From Maridesulfovibrio sp. (GTDB taxonomy: Bacteria; Desulfobacterota; Desulfovibrionia; Desulfovibrionales; Desulfovibrionaceae), in NCBI RefSeq assembly GCF_963667685.1, contig NZ_OY763930.1:1222501-1286500 (forward strand): 64,000 nucleotides of DNA. Reading direction: 5' to 3'. Below, in pieces: positions 16,921 through 25,187 of the stretch. The position numbers and the translations under genes were made by a program. Numbering within the stretch: the first letter of the stretch is position 1; every line of letters begins with the position of its first letter. The notes beneath the pieces were generated by a model, which saw only the letters and a list, made by a program, of their open reading frames with translations, made no database searches and was not told where the DNA came from.

Positions 16921-18882
16921 ATGTGTGGAATAGCAGGTTTTATTGATCTCAGCCGGTCATCTGATGCCAAGCGTCTGGAACGTATAGCCCGCAAGATGGG
17001 TGACGCCCAGAACATGCGCGGACCGGACGGTTCCGGGCAATGGACCGATCCGGATTGGGGCGTGAGCCTTGATCACCGCCGCCTTGCCATTATCGACCTG
17101 ACCAAAGAGGGTGTGCAGCCCATGCATTCCCGGTCCGGCCGTTTTGTTACCGTGTACAACGGAGAAATCTACAATTACCGCGATCTGCGTGCGGAACTAG
17201 AACAGGATGAAGGCTTCCCCGGCTGGCGCGGCCATTCCGACACCGAAGTCATGCTTGAAGCTATGGAACAATGGGGCTTTGAAAACGCGCTGAATAGCTT
17301 CAGCGGCATGTTCGCCATAGCCGTTTGGGATCGTCAGGAACACTGCCTGCTGCTCGCCCGCGACCGGATGGGCGAGAAACCGCTCTATTACTCCCGTCAG
17401 GGAGATAACTTTATGTTTGGCTCTGAGCTGAAATCGCTCATGGGCTACAAAAAATATTTCAAACGCGCGGTCGACCGAGATGCTCTGGCAGCTTACCTGC
17501 GTTACTGCTACGTTCCTGCACCTCGCACCATTTTCAAAAACACTTTCTGCCTGATGCCCGGCACATGGACCTGCCTGTACCCGGACGGTAAACTCATGGA
17601 ACCGCGCCCGTACTGGTCTTTGCTGGACTGCGCGCGAGAAGCCAGAAACAAAATTTTCACCGCCCCGGACGAAGCAATAATTGAAACATTGGAAGATCTG
17701 CTGCTCAAAGTTATTGAACGGGAAATGATTTCAGACGTTCCGCTGGGCGCTTTCCTTTCCGGTGGCGTTGATTCTTCACTGATTGTAGCCTTGATGCAGC
17801 AATGTGCACTGGCCCCGGTAAAAACATTCACCATCGGCTTTGACGATGAGGCCTACAATGAAGCAGAGAACGCCAAGGCCGTTGCCAGCTACATCGGGAC
17901 CGAGCATACCGAGCTGTACGTTACACCCAAAGATGCCCTGAACATCATCCCGCAGATTCCACAGATCTGGGACCAGCCTTTTTCCGATTCATCGCAGATT
18001 CCCACCCACCTTGTCTCGCGCATGACCCGTGAACATGTAACCGTAGCCCTTTCCGGTGACGGCGGAGACGAACTTTTCGCGGGCTACAACCGCCATGCAC
18101 GCGGCTGTTCCCTGTGGAATAATCTCAAAAATATCCCGGCTCCCCTGCGTAAGATTCTGTCCGGCTGGATGTCCGCCATCCCGCCACACAGCTGGGACAA
18201 AGTTTTCAAAATGTACGGTCCGCTGCTGCCCTCTTCATTGCAGATGCGCTTGCCGGGGCAGAAAATACACAAGCTTGCCGCCGTAATGGGAGCTGCTTCA
18301 GCAGAAGAATATTACCGAGACCTGACCTCCATCTGGCTCAATCCGGATCAGGTTACCCGCAAGGCGCACGAATTCCAAGGCCCGTTCCAGAACACCAACC
18401 GTCAGCCTTCTCAGGAAGACCTGACCGGATGGATGCAGTTCATGGACACTGCCAACTACCTGCCTGACGATATCCTGACCAAGGTCGACCGGGCAGCCAT
18501 GGCTGTAAGCCTTGAAACCCGCGCCCCGTTCCTTGATCACGAGATAGTGGAATTTTCCCAGCGTCTGCCCATGCACCTGCGCATAACGGGCGGACAAGGC
18601 AAACATGCCTTGCGCCGGATTTTGTACAAATACGTTCCTCAAGAAATGATCGAACGCCCCAAAATGGGTTTCGGTGTTCCAATTGACAGCTGGTTGCGCG
18701 GACCGCTGCGCGAATGGGCGGAAGAACTGCTTCATCCTGAAAGACTGGACAGCGAAGGATATTTCAATACCGGACAGGTACGCCTTGCATGGAACGAACA
18801 TCTGGCCGGAATCAAGGATAACCAGTACAAAATCTGGAGCATACTCATGTTCCAGTCATGGTGCGAGCACTGGGAAATTTGA
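16921..18882 (+). CDS. asnB: Glutamine-hydrolysing asparagine synthase-type amidotransferase
   Basis: This 653-residue AsnB-family enzyme has the N-terminal nucleophile Cys2 (MCGIAGF), a class II glutaminase domain to about residue 215 and a synthetase domain with the PP-loop SGGVDSS at residues 280–286. In this family ammonia from glutamine is moved to an ATP-activated carboxylate. Bacterial AsnB makes asparagine, but homologues in O-antigen and capsule loci (WbpS type) amidate uronic acids. Its position at the head of a glycan locus that also has uronic-acid-type enzymes favours the second role, but sequence alone cannot decide. The start is fixed by the catalytic Cys2 and by GGAGG five bases upstream. 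Confidence 0.88.
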   Translation: MCGIAGFIDLSRSSDAKRLERIARKMGDAQNMRGPDGSGQWTDPDWGVSLDHRRLAIIDLTKEGVQPMHSRSGRFVTVYNGEIYNYRDLRAELEQDEGFPGWRGHSDTEVMLEAMEQWGFENALNSFSGMFAIAVWDRQEHCLLLARDRMGEKPLYYSRQGDNFMFGSELKSLMGYKKYFKRAVDRDALAAYLRYCYVPAPRTIFKNTFCLMPGTWTCLYPDGKLMEPRPYWSLLDCAREARNKIFTAPDEAIIETLEDLLLKVIEREMISDVPLGAFLSGGVDSSLIVALMQQCALAPVKTFTIGFDDEAYNEAENAKAVASYIGTEHTELYVTPKDALNIIPQIPQIWDQPFSDSSQIPTHLVSRMTREHVTVALSGDGGDELFAGYNRHARGCSLWNNLKNIPAPLRKILSGWMSAIPPHSWDKVFKMYGPLLPSSLQMRLPGQKIHKLAAVMGAASAEEYYRDLTSIWLNPDQVTRKAHEFQGPFQNTNRQPSQEDLTGWMQFMDTANYLPDDILTKVDRAAMAVSLETRAPFLDHEIVEFSQRLPMHLRITGGQGKHALRRILYKYVPQEMIERPKMGFGVPIDSWLRGPLREWAEELLHPERLDSEGYFNTGQVRLAWNEHLAGIKDNQYKIWSILMFQSWCEHWEI

Positions 18883-18889
18883 TGTGCTG

Positions 18890-18975
18890 CGCACTCTTTG
18901 ATGAAATAATTTTGTCCCCGGCGACTTAAACCCTTCTTGGAAAAATGGTTTAAGAATTCCAAAAACTTTTAGTTG
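18890..18975 (+). repeat. Decayed intergenic repeat, copy C
   Basis: The element order of copy A recurs: TGATGTGCTGCGCACTC, then TTTTGTCCCCGGCG, then a hairpin, then AATTCC and AAAAACTTTTAG. The hairpin pairs CTTAAACC at 18925–18932 with GGTTTAAG at 18947–18954. Many positions differ. The hairpin may act as a terminator between asnB and the next glycosyltransferase gene. Confidence 0.65.
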
Positions 18976-18994
18976 CTTATTTTGGTTCATACTT

Positions 18995-20104
18995 ATGAAG
19001 ATTGCAGTTATTGGAGGCTACGGTCCGTCGCTTATCAACTTTCGTGGTCCCATGTTGCGTGCCATGAAAGAGGCCGGGCATGAAGTCTATGGGATTGCTC
19101 CGCTGGATTCTGCGGACGTGCCGGAAAAGCTGGCTGAAATGGGCATTAAATATATTGAAGCGCCTATTGAACGGACGGGGATGAATCCCCTTAAAGACCT
19201 GACTGCGCTTTGGGGACTGGTAAAAATTCTGAAAGAGGTCAGGCCTGAGGCAGTACTTTCCTACACCATCAAACCTGTTATATACGGCTCCATCGCCGCA
19301 AGGCTGGCCGGGATCAAAAATATTTATTCTCTGATCACCGGGTTGGGCTATGCTTTCGGTCAGACATCCGGTAAGCGGGGATTACTCTTCAAGCTGGTCA
19401 AAAACATGTACCATGCAGCGCTGGCATGTAACAAAGCAGTTATGTTTCAGAACCCGGATGACCGCGACCTGTTCAAAAAACTGGGAATCATACCGGCTGC
19501 AAAAGCGGCGGTGATCACCAACGGTTCCGGAGTTGATCTCGAACATTACGCAAGCTCCCCTGTCCCGCAGGGTGATCCAGTGTTCCTGTGCATTGCCCGA
19601 CTGCTTAACGAGAAGGGTGTGCGAGAATTTGCTGAAGCCGGAACGCGCTTGAAAGAGAAATATCCACAAGCGGAATTCAGGCTGGTCGGCCCTCACGACC
19701 ACGGCCCGGATTCAATAAGTGACGATCTTATTGCTGCATGGCAGAATAGCGGAATTGATTGCATAGGTCCGGTTGACGATGTACGGAAAGAGTTGAAAAA
19801 TTGCTCGGTATACGTACTGCCTTCCTACCGCGAGGGCACGCCACGTTCCGTGCTTGAAGCCATGGCCAGCGGAAGGGCAGTTGTAACAACAGATGCCACA
19901 GGTTGCCGTGAAACCGTGATTGAAGGCCAGAACGGATTCATGGTTCCGGTTAAAAATATTTCCGCCTTGGAACAGGCCATGGAAAAGTTTATTCTCCATC
20001 CTGAACTTATGCAGCCTATGGGTGACGCTTCGCTGAAATATGCTGCTGATAAATTTGATGTTAACAAGGTCAACGCGACCATTATGCATTGTATGGGATT
20101 ATAA
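18995..20104 (+). CDS. GT4 glycosyltransferase, PglA-like
   Basis: This 369-residue GT-B glycosyltransferase has the N-terminal acceptor domain KIAVIGGYGPSLINFRGPML and an internal GLGYAFG box. The C-terminal nucleotide-sugar domain has the EX7E-type motif SYREGTPRSVLEAMASGRAVVTTDATGC (split here: SYREGTPRSVLE, AMASGRAVVTTD). Enzymes with this N terminus (PglA, and related GT4 from capsule loci) add a second sugar, such as GalNAc, to undecaprenyl-diphosphate-bacillosamine. It immediately precedes pglC (stop and start adjoin), so the two are probably consecutive steps. Acceptor and donor are inferred from context. Confidence 0.85.
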   Translation: MKIAVIGGYGPSLINFRGPMLRAMKEAGHEVYGIAPLDSADVPEKLAEMGIKYIEAPIERTGMNPLKDLTALWGLVKILKEVRPEAVLSYTIKPVIYGSIAARLAGIKNIYSLITGLGYAFGQTSGKRGLLFKLVKNMYHAALACNKAVMFQNPDDRDLFKKLGIIPAAKAAVITNGSGVDLEHYASSPVPQGDPVFLCIARLLNEKGVREFAEAGTRLKEKYPQAEFRLVGPHDHGPDSISDDLIAAWQNSGIDCIGPVDDVRKELKNCSVYVLPSYREGTPRSVLEAMASGRAVVTTDATGCRETVIEGQNGFMVPVKNISALEQAMEKFILHPELMQPMGDASLKYAADKFDVNKVNATIMHCMGL

Positions 20105-20701
20105 ATGACTTTGAAAAGATGGTTTGATCTTGTTATTTCAATTACTACGCTGATAATTTTCTTTCCGCTGCTGGTAATACTCACTGTTGTCATTCACAAA
20201 AAGATGGGCGGCGGCATTTTCTTTATTCAGCGCAGACCCGGACGGCATGGAAAACCGTTTAACATCATCAAGTTCAAAACCATGTCCGATGCCCGAGACA
20301 AACATGGCAACCTGCTCCCGGATTCTGAACGCTTAAGCAGGTTCGGACGCTTCCTGCGTTCAACTTCTTTGGATGAACTGCCGGAACTGGTCAACGTTAT
20401 ATTCGGTGATATGTCGCTGGTCGGGCCGCGTCCGCTGCTCATGCAATACCTTGATCGCTACAGCCCGGAACAGGCCCGTCGACACGATGTGCTGCCCGGA
20501 ATAACCGGATGGGCGCAGGTCAACGGTCGCAATGCAATCTCATGGGATGAAAAATTCAAGCTCGATGTCTGGTATGTGGATAACCACAACCTGCTGCTTG
20601 ATATTAAAATTTTGTATCTCACCGTGGCCCGTGTTTTTAAACGCGAAGGCATCTCCCAGCCCGGACAGGCCACAGCTCAGGAATTCATGGGGAATGAATA
20701 A
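20105..20701 (+). CDS. pglC: Phosphoglycosyl transferase PglC-like (bacterial sugar transferase)
   Basis: This 198-residue monotopic phosphoglycosyl transferase is the minimal, PglC-sized form. One re-entrant membrane helix lies at residues 8–31. The catalytic Asp-Glu pair is D90/E91 in RSTSLDELPEL, followed by FGDMSLVGPRPLL and the LPGITGWAQVNGRN signature. It moves a phospho-sugar from a UDP-sugar to undecaprenyl phosphate and so starts lipid-linked glycan assembly. With pglD, pglE and pglF next to it, UDP-diNAc-bacillosamine is the likely donor. Its stop overlaps the start of pglD (TAATG). Confidence 0.92.
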   Translation: MTLKRWFDLVISITTLIIFFPLLVILTVVIHKKMGGGIFFIQRRPGRHGKPFNIIKFKTMSDARDKHGNLLPDSERLSRFGRFLRSTSLDELPELVNVIFGDMSLVGPRPLLMQYLDRYSPEQARRHDVLPGITGWAQVNGRNAISWDEKFKLDVWYVDNHNLLLDIKILYLTVARVFKREGISQPGQATAQEFMGNE

Positions 20702-21321
20702 TGAAAAAAATCATCATCATGGGTGCTGGTGGACACGGTCAGGTTGTTGCTGATGCCTTAAAACAAATGAAGAGTGCTGAACCTGTAGCCTTTGTAGACG
20801 AAAATAACGAACTGCACGGCAAAAAGATCATGGGCATACCCGTACCCGGCGGCAGCACGGCAATAAAAGCCATCCCGCATGACGGCATTGTCATCGCCCT
20901 TGGTGATAACGCGCTGCGGAAACGGATTTTTAATGAACTGCGTGAAGCCGGGGAAAACCTGTTTTCGGTCATTCACCCCTCGGCAATAATCGCTGCTGAC
21001 GTGAAAATCGGTGACGGTTGCATGATCCTGGCAGGAGCGGTGATCAATACTCAGGCCGAGATAAAAGACAACACCATCATCAATACCAACTCGACCATTG
21101 AGCACCATAACCGGATAGGCCCGCACGCCCATATCGCCCCCGGATCAACGCTAGGCGGGGAAGTTGTTGTCGGGGAAGAAGCCATGGTCGGCATCGGAGC
21201 GACTGTTCTACCGCGAACCTCAATCGGGGAAAAAAGCATCTTAGGCGGCGGGTCAACAGCGATTAAGAATATTCCCGGCGGCGCAACCGCCGCAGGTGTT
21301 CCGGCATACATTCTACCTTAA
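20701..21321 (+). CDS. pglD: UDP-4-amino-sugar N-acetyltransferase PglD-like (NeuD family)
   Basis: This 206-residue acetyltransferase has an N-terminal Rossmann-like nucleotide-sugar domain (MGAGGHGQVV, residues 7–16) and a left-handed beta helix of hexapeptide repeats from about residue 90. The catalytic base is probably H135 in TIEHHNRIGP, the position equivalent to the PglD histidine. It acetylates the C4 amine of UDP-4-amino-4,6-dideoxy-GlcNAc with acetyl-CoA to give UDP-diNAc-bacillosamine. NeuD-family members may use other acyl groups, but the pglC, pglE and pglF neighbours support the PglD role. Confidence 0.88.
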   Translation: MKKIIIMGAGGHGQVVADALKQMKSAEPVAFVDENNELHGKKIMGIPVPGGSTAIKAIPHDGIVIALGDNALRKRIFNELREAGENLFSVIHPSAIIAADVKIGDGCMILAGAVINTQAEIKDNTIINTNSTIEHHNRIGPHAHIAPGSTLGGEVVVGEEAMVGIGATVLPRTSIGEKSILGGGSTAIKNIPGGATAAGVPAYILP

Positions 21322-21450
21322 CAGTATGGATATATTAAAATAATCATTACAACAACTTTCAGCTATACTTTGCTAATCTGTACTTAAACCTGAAAATATT
21401 ATATCAGACCCGTGGTTACAAAAACTTTCAGCGCAAAGGAAATCCTGCAA

Positions 21451-22590
21451 GTGTCCGCAAGCAATAATAAACGCATATATCTTTCCCCACCGCATATGGC
21501 CGGTAATGAGCAGGAATATGTGCGTCAGGCTTTTGAAAGCAATTTCATTGCCCCACTCGGCCCCATGGTTAACGGTTTTGAACAGGATTTCTCCAAATTT
21601 ACCGGATTTGCGCACTGCGCTGCCCTTGCCAGCGGTACAGCAGCTCTGCACATTGCTCTGCGCATTATCGATGTCCAGCCCGGAGACGTGGTGATTGCTT
21701 CCTCGCTGACCTTCATCGGCAGCGTCAGCCCGGCGACTTTCATGGGAGCGGAACCTGTATTTATCGACTCTGACTACAAATCATGGAACATGGACCCGGA
21801 TCTGCTTGCCGAAGCAGTGGAATACTATATTTCCAAGGGACGTAAACCCAAAGCGGTTGTTCCCACCGACCTTTATGGCCAATGCGCGGATTATGACCGC
21901 ATTCTGAAAATACTTGAACCGCACGGCATTCCGCTCATTGTGGATGCAGCCGAATCCGTAGGGGCGAGCTACAAAGGAAGGCATGCGGGCAAAGGCGCGC
22001 TCATGGCCGCCTATTCCTTTAACGGCAACAAGATCATCACCACTTCCGGGGGCGGACTTCTGGCTTCCGATGACGAAGATATCATCAGCCGAGCACGCTG
22101 GCTTTCCCAACAGGCCAAAGAGCCGGAACCCTACTACGAACACAAGGAAATCGGGTATAACTACCGCATGTCCAACCTTGTGGCCGCCGTTGGCCGGGGG
22201 CAGGTGGAAGTCATTCCCGAACGGGTTGAACGCAAACGGGAGATTTTCAATTTTTACGAGCGAGAGCTTGGTGTATGCCCCGGAATTTCATTCATGCCCG
22301 AAGCGGATTACGGAAAATGCAACCGTTGGCTTACGGTCATGCTTGTTGACGAAAAAAAATTCGGCGCATCTCCTGACGAAATCCGCCTTGCACTTGAAAA
22401 AGAAAATATTGAATCCCGCCCTGTCTGGAAACCAATGCATAAGCAGCCGGTTTTCAAAGACAACACGGTATTCGGCGGTAAAGTCAGTGAGGATCTGTTT
22501 AAACGCGGACTCTGCCTGCCTTCAGGCACTGCCATGACCGCAGGAGATTTGCAGCGCGTCGCAGAACTGATCAAAAGGTGCGGAAAATAA
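21451..22590 (+). CDS. pglE: UDP-4-keto-6-deoxy-GlcNAc C4 aminotransferase PglE-like (DegT family)
   Basis: This PLP aminotransferase has about 379 residues. The segment YLSPPHMAGNEQEYV followed by FIAPLGP is the PglE signature. The PLP lysine is K194 in YSFNGNKIITTSGGG. It aminates C4 of UDP-2-acetamido-4-keto-2,6-dideoxyglucose. I place the start at the GTG at 21451, which has AAAGGA ten bases upstream and leaves a PglE-like N terminus. The frame extends to another GTG at 21412 that has no ribosome site. It follows pglD after 129 bases and runs into pglF with a 3-base gap. Confidence 0.9.
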   Translation: MSASNNKRIYLSPPHMAGNEQEYVRQAFESNFIAPLGPMVNGFEQDFSKFTGFAHCAALASGTAALHIALRIIDVQPGDVVIASSLTFIGSVSPATFMGAEPVFIDSDYKSWNMDPDLLAEAVEYYISKGRKPKAVVPTDLYGQCADYDRILKILEPHGIPLIVDAAESVGASYKGRHAGKGALMAAYSFNGNKIITTSGGGLLASDDEDIISRARWLSQQAKEPEPYYEHKEIGYNYRMSNLVAAVGRGQVEVIPERVERKREIFNFYERELGVCPGISFMPEADYGKCNRWLTVMLVDEKKFGASPDEIRLALEKENIESRPVWKPMHKQPVFKDNTVFGGKVSEDLFKRGLCLPSGTAMTAGDLQRVAELIKRCGK

Positions 22591-22593
22591 AAG

Positions 22594-24465
22594 ATGTTCC
22601 ATAACCTGCGAAATATAAATTTCTATGTCATGATCCTGTTGGATCTGCTTATTTTCATAGGCGCATTTTACAGTGCCTATCTGTTCCGGTTCGATTTTAG
22701 CCTTCCCGGCTATGCGGAGACCCAATGCTTTGAACTGCTCAAGTACACTCTGGTTATCAAATTCTCAGTTTTTCTGGGACTTGGTTTATACCGTGGAATG
22801 TGGCGCTACACCAGTCTGCGTGATCTCTGGCATATCCTGGAGGCCACTTTCCTGCAATCGCTTATTTTAATAACTGTTGTACTCTATAAATTCGGGTTCA
22901 GCGGTTTTTCACGCGGTGTTTTCATCATCGACTGGCTGCTGACTGTTTTCATGTGCGGTGGCATGCGGGTCATAATCCGTTCTTTTTATGCTATCAAAGA
23001 TGGAAATTCCATCAAGCTTTCCCCTGAGACATGCCCAGTTGACGGAGCAAAAGTCCTCATAATCGGAGCAGGACGTGCGGGAGAAAAGGTTGTCCGCGAA
23101 ATAAGAAGCAGCGGGCAACTCAAATACCTGCCCATCGGCTTTTTGGATAACGACAAAAGCAAAAGAGGACGGACTATTCATGGAGTTCCGGTACTCGGTC
23201 CCCTTTCCGATCTTCAAGAGTTGGTGGCAAATAAATGCGTTAATGAAATCCTCATTGCCGTTGCAGAGGCTTCCGGGAAAGAAATGCGTGAAATCATTGA
23301 CGCCTGTAAGGAAACCAGACTGCCATATAAAATCCTGCCCGGCATGGATGAAATAATTAACGGCAAAGTCGGCATCAAGGCCCTGCGTGATGTCAGCTAT
23401 CAGGATCTGCTTGGGCGCGCTCCGGTACAGCTGGATACAACCTCAATCAGTGAATATCTTTCCGGTAAAACTGTTCTTGTTACAGGTTGCGGCGGTTCTA
23501 TCGGTTCGGAGCTGGTCCGTCAGGTCGTACGCTTTAATCCCGCCAAGCTTATCCTTGTGGATTTAAGTGAAGCAAACCTGTACGCCATTCAGATGGAACT
23601 ACACCACGAGCTTAATTTTCATGAGTATGTAACGGTACTCGGTTCTATTCAGGATGAGCAGCTCATGGATGAAACTTTTAATAATTACAAACCGCACACA
23701 GTATTCCATGCCGCGGCCTACAAGCATGTACCCATGATGGAGCGCAATCCTTGGCAGGCGGTGCACAATAATATCTGCGGGACCAAGAATATCATGACCG
23801 CAGCGGATAAGCACGGCGTCGCCCGCTTTGTTATCGTGTCCACGGACAAGGCAGTACGGCCGACCAACATCATGGGAGCATCCAAGCGCGTAACCGAACT
23901 GCTCATGCGTTTGTTCCACAATTCAAAGACCACCTTCATGGCCGTGCGTTTCGGGAATGTGGTCGGTTCATCCGGCTCCGTGGTTCCCCTTTTCCGACGC
24001 CAGATTGAACGGGGCGGCCCGGTCACGGTCACTCATAAAGACGTTACACGTTACTTCATGTCCATCTCCGAAGCGGCCCAGCTTATTTTGCAGGCCGGGG
24101 TCATGGCCGATGGTGGGGAAATATTCATCCTTGAAATGGGCGAACCCATCAAAATAGCCGATATGGCCCGCGACCTGATCAGGCTCTCCGGCAAAGAACC
24201 GGACAAAGACATTGAAATCATCTTCACCGGACTGCGTGAGGGAGAGAAACTTTATGAAGAGCTGATAACTGAAGGCGAAGGCATTGTACGCACCGAGCAT
24301 GACAAAATCATGGTTCTCAAAGGCGTTGAGAATGATCTTGAAGCCTACACCGCATGCTTCAAAAAACAGCTTTGTACACTGAAAGATGCTGCCGACAGAT
24401 TTCAGGCCGATGAGGTCAGAACTCTGCTTCATGCTGCCGTACCAGAATTCGATGAAGAGTGCTGA
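22594..24465 (+). CDS. pglF: UDP-GlcNAc 4,6-dehydratase PglF/WbpM-like
   Basis: This 623-residue membrane-bound dehydratase has about four N-terminal transmembrane helices (to residue about 130). A CoA-binding-like Rossmann domain follows (VLIIGAGRAGEKVV, about 150), then the catalytic extended SDR domain (VLVTGCGGSIGSELVRQ, about 294). The catalytic region has STDKAVRPTNIMGASKR, in which Met replaces the usual SDR Tyr, as in PglF/WbpM/CapD. It removes water from UDP-GlcNAc to give the 4-keto-6-deoxy sugar, the first step to bacillosamine and related sugars. The C-terminal GLREGEKLYEEL motif is typical. Identification is certain; the product depends on partners. Confidence 0.94.
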   Translation: MFHNLRNINFYVMILLDLLIFIGAFYSAYLFRFDFSLPGYAETQCFELLKYTLVIKFSVFLGLGLYRGMWRYTSLRDLWHILEATFLQSLILITVVLYKFGFSGFSRGVFIIDWLLTVFMCGGMRVIIRSFYAIKDGNSIKLSPETCPVDGAKVLIIGAGRAGEKVVREIRSSGQLKYLPIGFLDNDKSKRGRTIHGVPVLGPLSDLQELVANKCVNEILIAVAEASGKEMREIIDACKETRLPYKILPGMDEIINGKVGIKALRDVSYQDLLGRAPVQLDTTSISEYLSGKTVLVTGCGGSIGSELVRQVVRFNPAKLILVDLSEANLYAIQMELHHELNFHEYVTVLGSIQDEQLMDETFNNYKPHTVFHAAAYKHVPMMERNPWQAVHNNICGTKNIMTAADKHGVARFVIVSTDKAVRPTNIMGASKRVTELLMRLFHNSKTTFMAVRFGNVVGSSGSVVPLFRRQIERGGPVTVTHKDVTRYFMSISEAAQLILQAGVMADGGEIFILEMGEPIKIADMARDLIRLSGKEPDKDIEIIFTGLREGEKLYEELITEGEGIVRTEHDKIMVLKGVENDLEAYTACFKKQLCTLKDAADRFQADEVRTLLHAAVPEFDEEC

Positions 24466-24502
24466 TCCAAGTACCTACTGACCATAAAACCAGAACTCAC
24501 AG

Positions 24503-24537
24503 AACTGCCGTTTGAAACTTCAATCCGGCAGTTTTCC
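24503..24537 (+). terminator. Possible weak terminator after pglF
   Basis: AACTGCCG at 24503–24510 pairs with CGGCAGTT at 24526–24533 (8 bp, 15-base loop), followed by only two further T. It sits 37 bases after the pglF stop and before a candidate promoter, so it may mark a transcription break. Confidence 0.4.
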
Positions 24538-24581
24538 GGTCTTCAAAACACTCTCTTTTCTATATCACCACAGCACCTTCA

Positions 24582-24610
24582 TTGACTGTTTGTTCAGAAT
24601 AACGTAACGA
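24582..24610 (+). promoter_or_regulatory. Candidate promoter/operator, copy 1
   Basis: TTGACT at 24582–24587 and TAACGA at 24605–24610 are 17 bases apart, a sigma-70-like spacing with a poor -10. Over it lies an imperfect inverted repeat, GTTTGTT-N11-AACGAAC (24588–24612). Almost the same arrangement occurs at 39213–39243. The regulator gene starts only nine bases beyond the -10, so a leaderless transcript is possible; no Shine-Dalgarno site is visible. Confidence 0.5.
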
Positions 24611-24619
24611 ACTCACATC

Positions 24620-25147
24620 ATGCTGAAAGAACTATTCACCTCCAAAACTAGAATCAAACTGCTGCTCAAGCTGTTTCTCAACCCTGATGTATCCTCGTAT
24701 CTAAGGGAATTAGCAGCAGAATTTGATGTTTCTCCAAATGCCATGAAAGAGGAATTAGATGGATTAAGTGAAGCAGGCTACCTGAACAAAAAAAAGGAAG
24801 GCCGCTACATTTTTTACAACGCTAACTCTTCACATCCCTTTTTTCCTGAAATCAGTTCCATTGTGCGTAAATATATCGGGATCGATCAGATTCTGGAATA
24901 TATTCTCTCCACCATCGGCGATGTTGATTCTGTCTACATCCTTGATGATTACGCTAAGGGAATAGATTCTGGAATAATTGATGTTCTGATCATCGGTAAC
25001 GAAACCAATTCAGAGCGTATCGGCGACCTATGCACCAAGGCCGAGGAAGCTATAAAGCGCAAGATCAGAATTATGGTTCTTGATACCGACGAATTCAATA
25101 AAACCAGTAATATTTATTTAAGACGACCTAATTGGAAGGTTGTCTAA
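24620..25147 (+). CDS. Winged-helix regulator with degenerate nucleotidyltransferase-like domain
   Basis: This is a 175-residue protein. Residues 1–70 form an ArsR/MarR-style winged helix (TRIKLLLKLFLNP, YLRELAAEFDVSPNAMKEEL, wing KKKEGRYIFYNAN). Residues about 95–175 resemble the minimal nucleotidyltransferase fold: LDDYAKGIDSGIIDVLIIG aligns with the GS.ARGE...SDIDLLV motif. The catalytic Gly-Ser and the first Asp are lost, so activity is unlikely. Such wHTH–NTase proteins occur in surface-polysaccharide loci, where they are presumed local regulators. A candidate promoter with an inverted repeat lies directly before it and recurs upstream of the radical SAM gene. No target is known. Confidence 0.72.
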   Translation: MLKELFTSKTRIKLLLKLFLNPDVSSYLRELAAEFDVSPNAMKEELDGLSEAGYLNKKKEGRYIFYNANSSHPFFPEISSIVRKYIGIDQILEYILSTIGDVDSVYILDDYAKGIDSGIIDVLIIGNETNSERIGDLCTKAEEAIKRKIRIMVLDTDEFNKTSNIYLRRPNWKVV

Positions 25148-25187
25148 ACAACATAAACTTCCATTATATCATGGAGAATTAAATCTT

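Noticed and set aside
16794-17015. 73-codon minus-strand frame across repeat copy B and the asnB start
   Set aside because: Its translation is mostly the repeat sequence, rich in Pro, Ser and Gly, and it crosses the asnB start region.
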